A DNA stretch of 24,811 nt from Pyrodictium sp. (GTDB lineage Archaea; Thermoproteota; Thermoprotei_A; Sulfolobales; Pyrodictiaceae), in NCBI GenBank assembly GCA_015662475.1, contig DQUB01000187.1, positions 1 to 24,811 on the forward strand, read 5' to 3'. Position numbers and translations under genes: made by a program. Below, piece by piece: positions 6,594 through 14,900 of the stretch (positions are counted from its first letter, which is position 1; every line of letters starts with the position of its first letter). Below the pieces are notes generated by a model. That model saw nothing but the letters and a program-made list of their open reading frames with translations, ran no database searches and was not told the DNA's origin.

Positions 6594-9500
6594 TTATACC
6601 ATTGCATGTCTTTTGTCTAGTAGTGTTGAAGGTACTTCTTGTGCTAGCAATTGGTATGATGATAGTTCTTCTAACAATTCTAGTATGAGGTGTTCTGGTT
6701 CTATCTCGCCTTTCTCAACACGCTCCATTTTCTCATAGAGTTGCCGGGTTCTTTGTGTGCTTACAAGCTCGTTGTAGTGTGTTGTCAAGTACGTGTAAAT
6801 ATTTATACCTAGTTTTGTTGGTACGAGATATTTCTTGCGCTTACTTTCTACAATGTATCCATGTCTTCTAAGAACATTTATTGTGCGAGCATAGGTACTT
6901 GGTCTACCTATACCTTCACTCTTCATCTTCGCAACTATTTCTCCAGCAGTGTACAGTTTGACCAAAGAAGCTCTATACATTGTCACTTGTACGGGTTTGA
7001 TTTTGGTGGGGGTGCTTAGATCTAATTTGTTATCGACTTTGACTATGGGGTAGAACTCTAGTAGTGTATTCTTTGTCTCGCCAACATATACTGTTGTTTC
7101 AACGTCTTTTGCTCCAGGTACACGTACTAGAACCTTTATGGCTGTTAACTTGGTTGGCTTCATCTGGCTGGCTATGAATCTTCCGAAGATTAGCTTATAG
7201 AGTTTGTAATGTTTTTCTGTTAATCGTTTTGTGACAGGTATTTCGCCTACGGCAATGGCTCTCCTAAGCTCTTCCACATCAAGTGGTTTTGTTGGTCGGA
7301 TTGCTTCGTGCGTACCTGGCTCTCCCCAATGACGAGGGGCTAGTTGCGAGCCTAGCTTCTTCTTGTTGAGGTATTCTACAGCTATTCCAATACCTGCGTT
7401 TGAAACGTATATCGAATCTGTGCGATGGTAAGTTATCAAACCCATTTCGAAGAGGTCTTGAGCTATTTTCATTGCTTCTTCAGCCGATAGATTGAGGTAG
7501 CGTGAAGCATCGTAGAGTAGTGTGTCAGTGGTGTAAGGAGGTAATGGTTTTACTTCTTCAACTCGTCTAGTAATCGGTGTTAATATCACCTCTTTAGCCG
7601 CTTTTTCTGCAAAGCTTTTTGCCTCATCTCTGTCTTCAAAGTAGACTGTGACAGATGTTGTATCTGTTAACTTTAGTTTAACAACATAGCGTCGCTGCTT
7701 TTTCCACTCCTCGTAGCGTTTAACTATCCAGCCTAGTACGGGAGTTTGCACTCTTCCAGCTCCAAGCCACTCCATCTCGTATGTTGACTGTAGATGTTTG
7801 CTGAGGGTGAAGCCTATCCATCGATCTTCTATTCGGCGTACTATTTGTGCCTCTACAAGCCTCTTATTCAACTTTCTTGGGTTTGCAAGTGCTTTAAGTA
7901 GTTCTGATGGCGTTATCTCGTGTAGCTCTATCCTAAGGAGTTTCTCGGCATAAGCGTTAAGTGCTAGGTAGACATCCCAAGCTATCTTCTCACCTTCAGT
8001 ATCAGGATCTGTAGCGATGTACACAACGCCTGTTTCAAGCGCTAGTTTTCTCAGCGCATTTACAATGCCAACCTTATCTTCTATGTTGTCCGAGCCACAG
8101 TATGGACATTTAAGGTCTTTTGATGCAAACTGGCGTTCACATTGGAGACAGCGTTTAATCGGTGAGTATATGGGTGCAATTCTATGTTTGTCCACGACTA
8201 CTCCGTAAACTCCAATATTTTCGATAGTGAGGTCGAACAAATGACCTCTTGTTGCAGCTATAGAGGCTATGTAGAGTGTATTGTTATGTGGGTTGTAGAA
8301 GGAGGTTTCATATACTGTTAATGGACCAATTTTCCGTTTTGCAGGTTTGCCGAAAAAGTATGCTATAGTTCTAGCTTTAGTGGGTGATTCAACCACTATT
8401 AGACATGTTTCTATCTTGAACTTTTTACCATATGTGCTAGGCTTGCTACGTGTTAACTCTGCTTTCTCCAACTCTCTATCAAGTCTTTCGATTGCAAGTC
8501 TCTTGAATATCGAGCTTTCACCTACAATGTACCTTCTTATCTTTCTCTCTAATAGTCTAACAAGCTCTTCAAGCTGCTCTATTACAATTGATATCCCGTG
8601 GGTCATATACCCGTTCAATAGCCTGCTCGTTCTCCCACTAGCTTGTACATATGTAGCTGCGTCTGGAACTAGATAGTAATAGCCTTTAGGTCTTCTGACT
8701 ATAGCACCGTCTTCTAAGACTAGTACACTGGGCTTTAGCCGATATATCGTTGCTATAACCTCGCTATGTAGTTCAAGAAGTTTCTCTGCAACCTCGCATA
8801 GCTTGGTCTTGTTGCTAGAATCCGTACATATACTTCTATCCTTAACCAATTTTTCAACCAATCTTAGCTCTGATGGAGTTAACTTTGATACCATCTTAAC
8901 AAGATCTTTAATGTTGTCTTCTTCGAATAGCTTAAATGCAGTAGCTATGAGTCGCTGTGGTTTGTAAAGCGCTTTCTCTAGAGTTTGTAGATGTACGGGT
9001 ACTCCAACAAATATAGCATACTTTATCCTTTCGGGAAGGTCAACTCCCCGTACTAGCGTACCATAGTAGGATGCTTTGCCTACTAGAATATCGAGTTCTC
9101 CTCTTGCAAACTTTTTGAGATCGGAAGGTGTTCTAGCTAGCTTCACTTTAAGCCCAACACCGTCTAATGAGGATAGAAGTATGTCTATGGCATCATCTCC
9201 GAAGCTCTTGGATACAAATATTATACCGCCTTTACCAAGTCTTTGTGCTAGCTCTATCGTTTTTTCTACCGGGTTTTCGGCTACCTCGTAGAAGTTTGCA
9301 ACATCTCTTATCGTGTCTATCATGCGGCCTACATCAAATCCTAGAAGGCGGTTGAAGGCTTTGCTATGCACACCATATGCTCTACCAGTGGCTGATGCAA
9401 TGATTAGTTGGCCCGGTGAGGACTTTAACAGCTCGTCTGCAAGCTTTGTTTCAAGCTCTACTATCCTCTCATAGATTTTCTCTGCCTGCTTTTTCCTACC

Positions 9501-10280
9501 CTTTGCTAGAGCTGCTAGTGCATCTATTCTCAATCTTTCAATGTCTATTGCAAGTTTTACAGCTTCTTCGGTAAAACCTACGATGGTCAACGTTTTTACA
9601 ACCGATTTAGGGCTTCTTAGCACAGCATCTACATCATCTACAACTACTAGTTCTGGCGAAGTTGAAGCTATCAACTTATAGTATTTCAACATAAACTGTG
9701 AAGTCGTTATTAGGATGTTGTAATCTGCGTTATTGATTGCTTCCATGACCTTATGCTTATCTGTCCTCCTAGATGAAATGTATGCGACGATTTTGAGGTC
9801 ATAGTTCGCCCTCTTTGCCAACATCAAAAGTTTGTTGTAGACCTGCTCTACAAGATTCTGGGTTGGCACAACATAGTATGTGCGAAGATGTGAACCTGCT
9901 AGCCAAAGAGCATAAACTTCAAGTAGCGTTGTTTTCCCTACCCCTGTAGGTGCAACAATAGCAAAACTTTCACCTTGCAATAGCCTTTTAGCCCACAAGC
10001 GCTGTGCAGGCCATAAATTGTTACCTGTAACATTTTTGAAGAACTGTTGGAACTCCTCAAGCTTGGTTTCAAGTTCGTAGATTAGTCTATAGCCTTTAAG
10101 CTTTCCAACTCTCCTGAGAAGTTCTCCTACAACCTTCTTTCCACCGCGTATATGATCTAGTGGATCAGCCAAACATTTTCTGCAAGGAAGTTTTTGTTCT
10201 AGCCGGTCTTCATCTATGTCTCCTCCACAATTTGGGCATAATTGTTGGTATACTGCTATCAACCTCTGCAGTTTTACCAT
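6594..10280 (-). CDS. rgy: Reverse gyrase
   Basis: ATP-dependent type IA topoisomerase that introduces positive supercoils; a hallmark of hyperthermophiles. Domains in order: N-terminal zinc finger (C15, C18, C33, C36); helicase-like module with Walker A APTGVGKT (110-117), DDVD (215-218), SATG (296-299) and QASGRTSR (546-553); topoisomerase module with Toprim VESPTKA (E631) and DPDTEGE (758, 760, 762); an inserted second zinc finger (C711, C714, C725, C728); and the catalytic tyrosine in TYHRTDS (Y951). The length of 1228 aa is normal and all key residues are present. Both zinc fingers are kept; these are often degenerate in one of two crenarchaeal paralogues. Only one copy is in the window. 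The start shares a 52-nt divergent gap with the methyltransferase gene. Confidence 0.97.
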   Translation of the reverse strand: MVKLQRLIAVYQQLCPNCGGDIDEDRLEQKLPCRKCLADPLDHIRGGKKVVGELLRRVGKLKGYRLIYELETKLEEFQQFFKNVTGNNLWPAQRLWAKRLLQGESFAIVAPTGVGKTTLLEVYALWLAGSHLRTYYVVPTQNLVEQVYNKLLMLAKRANYDLKIVAYISSRRTDKHKVMEAINNADYNILITTSQFMLKYYKLIASTSPELVVVDDVDAVLRSPKSVVKTLTIVGFTEEAVKLAIDIERLRIDALAALAKGRKKQAEKIYERIVELETKLADELLKSSPGQLIIASATGRAYGVHSKAFNRLLGFDVGRMIDTIRDVANFYEVAENPVEKTIELAQRLGKGGIIFVSKSFGDDAIDILLSSLDGVGLKVKLARTPSDLKKFARGELDILVGKASYYGTLVRGVDLPERIKYAIFVGVPVHLQTLEKALYKPQRLIATAFKLFEEDNIKDLVKMVSKLTPSELRLVEKLVKDRSICTDSSNKTKLCEVAEKLLELHSEVIATIYRLKPSVLVLEDGAIVRRPKGYYYLVPDAATYVQASGRTSRLLNGYMTHGISIVIEQLEELVRLLERKIRRYIVGESSIFKRLAIERLDRELEKAELTRSKPSTYGKKFKIETCLIVVESPTKARTIAYFFGKPAKRKIGPLTVYETSFYNPHNNTLYIASIAATRGHLFDLTIENIGVYGVVVDKHRIAPIYSPIKRCLQCERQFASKDLKCPYCGSDNIEDKVGIVNALRKLALETGVVYIATDPDTEGEKIAWDVYLALNAYAEKLLRIELHEITPSELLKALANPRKLNKRLVEAQIVRRIEDRWIGFTLSKHLQSTYEMEWLGAGRVQTPVLGWIVKRYEEWKKQRRYVVKLKLTDTTSVTVYFEDRDEAKSFAEKAAKEVILTPITRRVEEVKPLPPYTTDTLLYDASRYLNLSAEEAMKIAQDLFEMGLITYHRTDSIYVSNAGIGIAVEYLNKKKLGSQLAPRHWGEPGTHEAIRPTKPLDVEELRRAIAVGEIPVTKRLTEKHYKLYKLIFGRFIASQMKPTKLTAIKVLVRVPGAKDVETTVYVGETKNTLLEFYPIVKVDNKLDLSTPTKIKPVQVTMYRASLVKLYTAGEIVAKMKSEGIGRPSTYARTINVLRRHGYIVESKRKKYLVPTKLGINIYTYLTTHYNELVSTQRTRQLYEKMERVEKGEIEPEHLILELLEELSSYQLLAQEVPSTLLDKRHAMV

Positions 10281-10332
10281 GACTACTATATCCCGTCTAG
10301 TTTATTACCTTGCAAGTTGGTGCTAAGGGGGA

Positions 10333-11082
10333 ATGCAGCTAGTAACACCAGAAGCTAAACAGCGTGTTTTAGACCTCATCGGCAGAGAAGACATGTACAA
10401 AGCCGATGTTCTGTCACGAAGACTAGCGTATAGTGTGTATGTTGAAAAGATTGCGTTTATGAGTACAAGCGAACTCGTCGAGCTTGTTGATAGGGTTACA
10501 GGAGGGCTAGGGTATAAGCGTGAAGAACCTCTTAATCCAATATCAATGACTCTTGCTGGTACGGTGATAGCATGGCCAGAGGCTGTTAGTAGGAGTAAGA
10601 GGATACTCGAAATAGGCACGGGTTTGGGGAGAACTTGCTATGTCGCCTACTACTATACAAAGCCGGAAGTATTTGTCACGATAGACGTATCTTTGGAGAT
10701 TCTTGCTATCGCCTTGTATCGCAACCCAGTAGATGTTTATTGGAAGAGTTTGTGGGAGACAACAACGTTTATTGTGTGGGGAGATGCGGTAGAGGTTGTT
10801 AAGAAGTTGCCAAACAACTTCTTTGACCATGTAATACATGATGGTGGTCCGAATCCACTTAGAAATCCTAACATCTATGCGAAACCCTTTCTATCTGAGT
10901 TATACCGTGTGCTTAAGCCTTGTGGAACTTTAAGCATTTTTGCTGGAAGAGCTAGACGTGGTAAAGAGATGGTATACCGTAACCTCCTAGATGCTGGCTT
11001 TAAAATTGTGGAATCAGCCTCGCTACCTGAAAGCCCCGCTTTAGTGTTTTACGCGTTAAAACCATGTGGTGGTGCAACATGA
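10333..11082 (+). CDS. Predicted SAM-dependent methyltransferase (COG2521-like)
   Basis: Class I Rossmann methyltransferase of an archaeal family related to spermidine-synthase folds. Motif I is ILEIGTGLGR (91-100). An acidic end of strand 2 (TIDVS), HDGGPNP as motif IV and YRVLKPCGTLSIFAG as motif V/VI follow. The N-terminal 85 residues form a lead-in domain. The substrate is unknown. The ATG has GGGGG immediately upstream. The stop overlaps the start of the NAD(P)HX repair gene in ATGA, so the two are translationally coupled, although no functional link is obvious. 249 aa, cytosolic. Confidence 0.82.
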   Translation: MQLVTPEAKQRVLDLIGREDMYKADVLSRRLAYSVYVEKIAFMSTSELVELVDRVTGGLGYKREEPLNPISMTLAGTVIAWPEAVSRSKRILEIGTGLGRTCYVAYYYTKPEVFVTIDVSLEILAIALYRNPVDVYWKSLWETTTFIVWGDAVEVVKKLPNNFFDHVIHDGGPNPLRNPNIYAKPFLSELYRVLKPCGTLSIFAGRARRGKEMVYRNLLDAGFKIVESASLPESPALVFYALKPCGGAT

Positions 11083-12611
11083 GTGTTTGTAGTACACAGG
11101 AAATTAGGGCTTGGGAGCAAAACAGCGTTTGGTTTGGTGTTCCAACAAGGCTTTTGATGGAGAATGCTGGTAGTGCTGTAGCACGCACAGTATTCGAGCA
11201 TGTAAAACCACCAGCTGAGGTACTAGTTTTTGCAGGTGTAGGGGGTAAGGCGGGAGACGGTTTTGTTGCAGCTAGACATCTCGATTCGCTTGGCTATACA
11301 GTGAAGGTGTTTTTAGTCTATAGGAGAGAGAATGTGCAGCATCCAGACGCTAAAGAGAATTTAGAGGTGCTTCTCAACATAGGTGTTCCAGTGGTTGAAG
11401 ACTATAATCGTTGGCTGGACAGTGTGCCAGAGAAAACAGACGTACTAATAGACGCACTTCTAGGTACAGGATTTAAACCACCTCTTCGAGAACCTTATCG
11501 CACGATTATAGAGAAGCTCAACAAAATAAAAGCAAAACTTAGAGTAGCAATTGATGTGCCAAGTGGCGTTGACGCTGATACAGGGGAAGCTGATAATGCT
11601 TTTAAAGCTGATGTTACAGTGTGCATGGATTGTGTGAAAAAAGGTTTGCTTAGTAGACATGCACAAACATTTAGTGGTAAAATTGTTGTAGCGCCCATAG
11701 GTATCCCTCGTGCAGCCAAACTATACGTAGGACCTGGAGACTATCGTGTGTTCTTGCCACGCTACAGAGAAAGAGCGCATAAGGGTGTTCACGGTAGAGT
11801 AATGGTCATAGGTGGTTCATCAGAATTTGTTGGTGCTCCATGGCTTGCAGCTTTATCAAGTCTGTATGGAGGTGTAGATCTCGTCTATCTTGCAGCTCCA
11901 GCACCGGTATTATCGAGCATTATTAGTCCAGAGATAATCCCAATAAAACTTCACGGTGAAAGACTTGTAGAAGCTCACGTGGAGAGATTAGTTAGTGAAA
12001 TTGTCTCAAGGCGTGTGCATGTACTAGTTTTGGGTCCCGGTGCTGGTAGATGTGAAGAAACCATCAACTTCTTTTGCAAACTCTACGAAAAGCTTACACA
12101 TTTGGAACATGTGTCGCTTCTAGGGATTGTTGTTGATGCAGATGCGCTTTACTCTAGTGCGCAATGTCTAGGGCATTTACAAGAAGTTGGCAGAAGATAC
12201 AATGTCATTTTAACACCGCATCTAGGAGAATTGAAAAGGTTGCTAGGACGTGAAATAGCAGACACATTGGAACAGCGAATAGAAGCGTCTAAAGAAGCTG
12301 CAAAGAAGACTAACAGTGTTGTACTGCTTAAAGGCGCTATAGATGTAATAGCGTCGCCAAACGGCAAAATAAAACTCAATAGAACTGGAACCGCTCAAAT
12401 GACTGTTGGTGGAACTGGCGATGTTCTAGCAGGTTTAGTGGCAGCTTTTCTAGCTCGTGGCGCAAACCCATTCTATGCAGCAGCACTAGCAGCCTTTGTC
12501 AATGGATTAGCTGGAGAGCGTGTTGTCAAGAATGTTGGCCGTGTAACTCCTATGCTTCTAATAGAATGGCTGCCTCGAGTGCAAAAAGAACTCGAAGAAA
12601 GCAACATATAA
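11079..12611 (+). CDS. nnr: Bifunctional NAD(P)HX epimerase / ADP-dependent NAD(P)HX dehydratase
   Basis: Repairs hydrated NADH and NADPH, a form of damage favoured by heat. The N-terminal YjeF_N epimerase domain (about 1-215) carries GVGGKAGDGF (53-62) and IDALLGTGF. The C-terminal ribokinase-like dehydratase domain (about 225-510) carries HGRVMVIGGS near its start, LGPGAG, LLKGAIDVI, and the anion-hole motif GGTGDVLAG (about 443-451). 510 aa is standard for the fusion. I chose ATG 11079, which overlaps the TGA of the methyltransferase gene with GGTGGTG just upstream; an ATG at 11064 would add five residues. Its last codons carry the TATA box of alba1. Confidence 0.95.
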   Translation: MSVCSTQEIRAWEQNSVWFGVPTRLLMENAGSAVARTVFEHVKPPAEVLVFAGVGGKAGDGFVAARHLDSLGYTVKVFLVYRRENVQHPDAKENLEVLLNIGVPVVEDYNRWLDSVPEKTDVLIDALLGTGFKPPLREPYRTIIEKLNKIKAKLRVAIDVPSGVDADTGEADNAFKADVTVCMDCVKKGLLSRHAQTFSGKIVVAPIGIPRAAKLYVGPGDYRVFLPRYRERAHKGVHGRVMVIGGSSEFVGAPWLAALSSLYGGVDLVYLAAPAPVLSSIISPEIIPIKLHGERLVEAHVERLVSEIVSRRVHVLVLGPGAGRCEETINFFCKLYEKLTHLEHVSLLGIVVDADALYSSAQCLGHLQEVGRRYNVILTPHLGELKRLLGREIADTLEQRIEASKEAAKKTNSVVLLKGAIDVIASPNGKIKLNRTGTAQMTVGGTGDVLAGLVAAFLARGANPFYAAALAAFVNGLAGERVVKNVGRVTPMLLIEWLPRVQKELEESNI

Positions 12612-12614
12612 ATA
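12606..12614 (+). promoter_or_regulatory. TATA box of alba1, overlapping the nnr stop codon
   Basis: ATATAAATA is a near-ideal archaeal TATA box whose TAA (12609-12611) is the stop codon of nnr. Initiation about 26 nt downstream of its centre would give a leader of roughly 35-40 nt before ATG 12674. This is the strongest-looking promoter in the window, as expected for an abundant chromatin protein. Confidence 0.7.
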
Positions 12615-12673
12615 CAAGCACCACCAACTTGGCAAGATGAACTAGCTAGAGGAAGCGAGGGGTGAGCGTGGAA

Positions 12674-12979
12674 ATGTCGGCTCCAGCTCAGCCATCTGCA
12701 ACTCCAAGCAATGTAGTCCTAGTAGGTAAAAAGCCAGTAATGAACTATGTTCTAGCAACCTTAACGTTACTAAACCAGGGTGTCAAAGAGGTCGTAGTAA
12801 AGGCTCGTGGTCGTGCAATTAGCAAGGCTGTTGACACAGTTGAGATTGTCAGAAAGCGCTTCCTACCAGGCAAGGTTGACATCAAGGACATCAAGATTGA
12901 TAGCCAAGTAATACAGAATCCTGACGGCCGCCAAACCAGAGTCAGCACTATCGAGATTGTCTTGGAGAGAAAAGAGTAA
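12674..12979 (+). CDS. alba: Alba1, archaeal chromatin protein
   Basis: Abundant DNA/RNA-binding architectural protein of Crenarchaea. The core is canonical: SNVVLVGKKPVMNYVLATLTLLNQG (with the two lysines that are acetylation or DNA-contact positions in Sulfolobus Alba), then KARGRAISKAVDTVEIVRKRF (including the dimer-dimer interface phenylalanine) and DGRQTRVSTIEIVL. The N-terminus has a short Ala/Pro/Ser-rich extension. I chose ATG 12674 because GGGGTGA (12659-12665) lies 8 nt upstream; GTG 12662 would give four more residues. 101 aa. It has its own promoter even though it directly follows nnr. Confidence 0.95.
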   Translation: MSAPAQPSATPSNVVLVGKKPVMNYVLATLTLLNQGVKEVVVKARGRAISKAVDTVEIVRKRFLPGKVDIKDIKIDSQVIQNPDGRQTRVSTIEIVLERKE

Positions 12980-13266
12980 CTTGAAAGCTATAAATCAATG
13001 TATAAATTCAAACGCGTTTTTCTAGCTACAAGCCCGTTCTCACAACTCAATGTATGTAGTGAGAGAGGTCTCACCCTCCTCCTAAAACTTTTCTCGTGGC
13101 GTGATATCCCGCCACAAATTCTACTGCGGCAGCTAATAGATGGTTATCCCGATGTAGTGATTTTGTGTAAGGCGCTAGCTAGCTACACTGAGCTCTACAT
13201 GTTACTAGGCGGTTAAAGCAATGCTAATATAGGGTTATTTGAGGGTAACGTAAAGGGTGGCACTCT
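12980..13266 (+). other. Stretch between alba1 and S30e with two TATA-like boxes and hairpins
   Basis: Contains CTATAAATC (12988-12996) and GTATAAATT (13000-13008), then inverted repeats GTGAGA/TCTCAC (13059-13074), GTGGCG/CGCCAC (13096-13115) and GTGTA/TACAC (13165-13188). A 72-codon ORF (12998-13216, ATG) spans it, but transcripts from these TATA boxes would start near 13015-13030, inside that ORF. The ORF has no ribosome site and no recognisable features. It could be a long structured S30e leader, a small RNA or a small protein gene. I do not call the ORF as a gene. Confidence 0.4.
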
Positions 13267-13434
13267 ATGCCAAGCCACGGCTCACTAACGAAGGCTGGTA
13301 AAGTTAGAAAGCAGACTCCAAAGATACCACCCAAGCCAAAGGACAATCCATGTCCACGTGTTAGGAATAGGAAGGAGTATTTGAGATATCTAAAGAGGCT
13401 TCAAGAGCAAACTGTGCAGCCTGTACTTGCATAA
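13267..13434 (+). CDS. rps30e: 30S ribosomal protein S30e
   Basis: A 55-codon gene, easily missed because of its size. It begins MPSHGSLTKAGKVRKQ and continues TPKIPPKPKDNPCPRVRNRKEY, which is the highly conserved archaeal S30e sequence. It is a small, very basic protein of the small ribosomal subunit that is found in archaea and eukaryotes and not in bacteria. The ATG has GGGTGG (13255-13260) 6 nt upstream. The C-terminal tail after KRLQ is less conserved. Downstream is a T-rich stretch likely to end transcription before gatD. Confidence 0.95.
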   Translation: MPSHGSLTKAGKVRKQTPKIPPKPKDNPCPRVRNRKEYLRYLKRLQEQTVQPVLA

Positions 13435-13447
13435 CACAATCAAAACC

Positions 13448-13462
13448 TTGTTTTTGTATTTC
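13448..13462 (+). terminator. T-rich terminator after S30e
   Basis: TTGTTTTTGTATTTC begins 14 nt after the S30e stop. Runs of T without a stem are the usual crenarchaeal termination signal. Further T-runs follow at 13471-13494 just before gatD. Confidence 0.45.
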
Positions 13463-13514
13463 GTCAACCTTATTTTCCGTTTTCTGATCTTTCGACTACC
13501 TGGTTGAATGATTC

Positions 13515-14900
13515 TTGTCAGTTGAGGACGTTTTAAGTGGATATCAGGGGTTGGCTAGGAAGCTTCTTGAGAAAGCTGGTGCTAAGATTGGCGATCTTGT
13601 AAGGATTGTGAAAAGCGATGGTAGTGTGTATGAGGGCATCCTAATGCCTAGGTATATGGCGTTCTCGAAGCCAATAATAGTCATTAAACTTTCCAACGGC
13701 TATAATATTGGAGTTAGAGTCGATGATAAAACAGTTGTAGAGGTGTTGAAGACACGTGAACAGATATTGAGAGAGGCAGCTGCTGGTGCACCAGCTGTTA
13801 TACCGTTGATCGAGGAAAAACCGCCTTCTGGCCCTAAACCTCGCGTCGTTATAGTGGGTACTGGAGGTACGATTGCGAGTAGAATAGAGTATGAGACTGG
13901 TGCGGTGAAACCGGCATTTAGCGCTAAAGAGTTGCTTGAAGCGGTTCCCGAGATAGGATTTATAGCTGAGATTGAGAGTGAAGTTCTTTTCAACATTCTT
14001 AGCGAGAATATGCGTCCCGAGATGTGGGAGAAGATAGTTGATAGCGTTGCCAAGTACATACAAGAGGGATTTGATGGCGTAGTTGTTGCACATGGTACTG
14101 ACACTATGGCTTATACAGCAGCAGCTCTTGCATTTGCTTTTCAAGGACTGCCGGTACCCATTGTGCTTGTGGGTGCTCAGAGAAGTAGTGACAGACCTAG
14201 CAGTGATGCAGCCTTTAATCTACATGCAGCAGTTCTTACAGCTGCTAAAGCACCATTTGCAGAAGTAGTTGTTGTAATGCATGGTGAGCCAAGTGATAGT
14301 TACGCGCTTGCTCATAGAGGTGTGAGAGTTAGGAAGATGCATACAAGCAGGCGTGATGCATTTCAATCTATAAACAGCCTACCACTGGCTAAGATATGGC
14401 CAGCTCAGAACAGGATAGAGGTTTTGTTGAAGCCGTTGAGAAAGAGAAGAGAACAAGAGCTTGTGGTAAAGAATGGTTTTGAGAGAAAAGTTGCACTAGT
14501 CAAATACTATCCCGGCATGGATAGTGAAATAATAGACTTCTTGGTGGATAGAGGTTACCGTGGCATAGTTTTAGAGGGTACTGGGTTAGGGCATGTAGGT
14601 GAATGGTTGATACCAAGTATTAGAAGAGCTGTTGAGGAAGGAGTAGTTGTTGTCATGACGAGCCAGTGTCTCTTTGGGCGTGTGAACATGAATGTATACA
14701 CCACTGGTAGGAAGTTGCTGGCTGCTGGTGTGGTGCCAGGCGAGGACATGCTACCTGAGACAGCTTTTGTGAAACTAGCTTGGGCTTTAAAACAATTTGA
14801 TGATATTAATGAGGTGAAGAAGATAATGCGAACAAATCTTGTTGGTGAGATTGCAGCACGTCACACCCTAGACGTGTATCCAAGGTGGAATCATGGTTGA
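13515..14900 (+). CDS. gatD: Glutamyl-tRNA(Gln) amidotransferase subunit D
   Basis: L-asparaginase-like subunit that releases ammonia from a donor amide for the archaeal GatDE complex, which converts Glu-tRNA(Gln) to Gln-tRNA(Gln). An N-terminal beta-barrel domain (about 1-85) precedes the asparaginase domain with GTGGTIAS (catalytic T119) and HGTDTM (T195, D196). 461 aa is slightly long, normal for GatD. The start is TTG 13515: an in-frame TGA at 13509-13511 rules out anything upstream, and the next downstream candidates would cut into the conserved N-terminus. No good Shine-Dalgarno is visible. The stop overlaps the gatE start by 8 nt, so the two subunits are coupled. Confidence 0.96.
   Translation: MSVEDVLSGYQGLARKLLEKAGAKIGDLVRIVKSDGSVYEGILMPRYMAFSKPIIVIKLSNGYNIGVRVDDKTVVEVLKTREQILREAAAGAPAVIPLIEEKPPSGPKPRVVIVGTGGTIASRIEYETGAVKPAFSAKELLEAVPEIGFIAEIESEVLFNILSENMRPEMWEKIVDSVAKYIQEGFDGVVVAHGTDTMAYTAAALAFAFQGLPVPIVLVGAQRSSDRPSSDAAFNLHAAVLTAAKAPFAEVVVVMHGEPSDSYALAHRGVRVRKMHTSRRDAFQSINSLPLAKIWPAQNRIEVLLKPLRKRREQELVVKNGFERKVALVKYYPGMDSEIIDFLVDRGYRGIVLEGTGLGHVGEWLIPSIRRAVEEGVVVVMTSQCLFGRVNMNVYTTGRKLLAAGVVPGEDMLPETAFVKLAWALKQFDDINEVKKIMRTNLVGEIAARHTLDVYPRWNHG

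Noticed and set aside
12998..13216. A 72-codon ORF between alba1 and S30e
   Set aside because: TATA boxes nearby would start transcripts inside it, it has no ribosome site and it contains hairpins. Kept only as part of an unexplained stretch, since a real small protein cannot be excluded.
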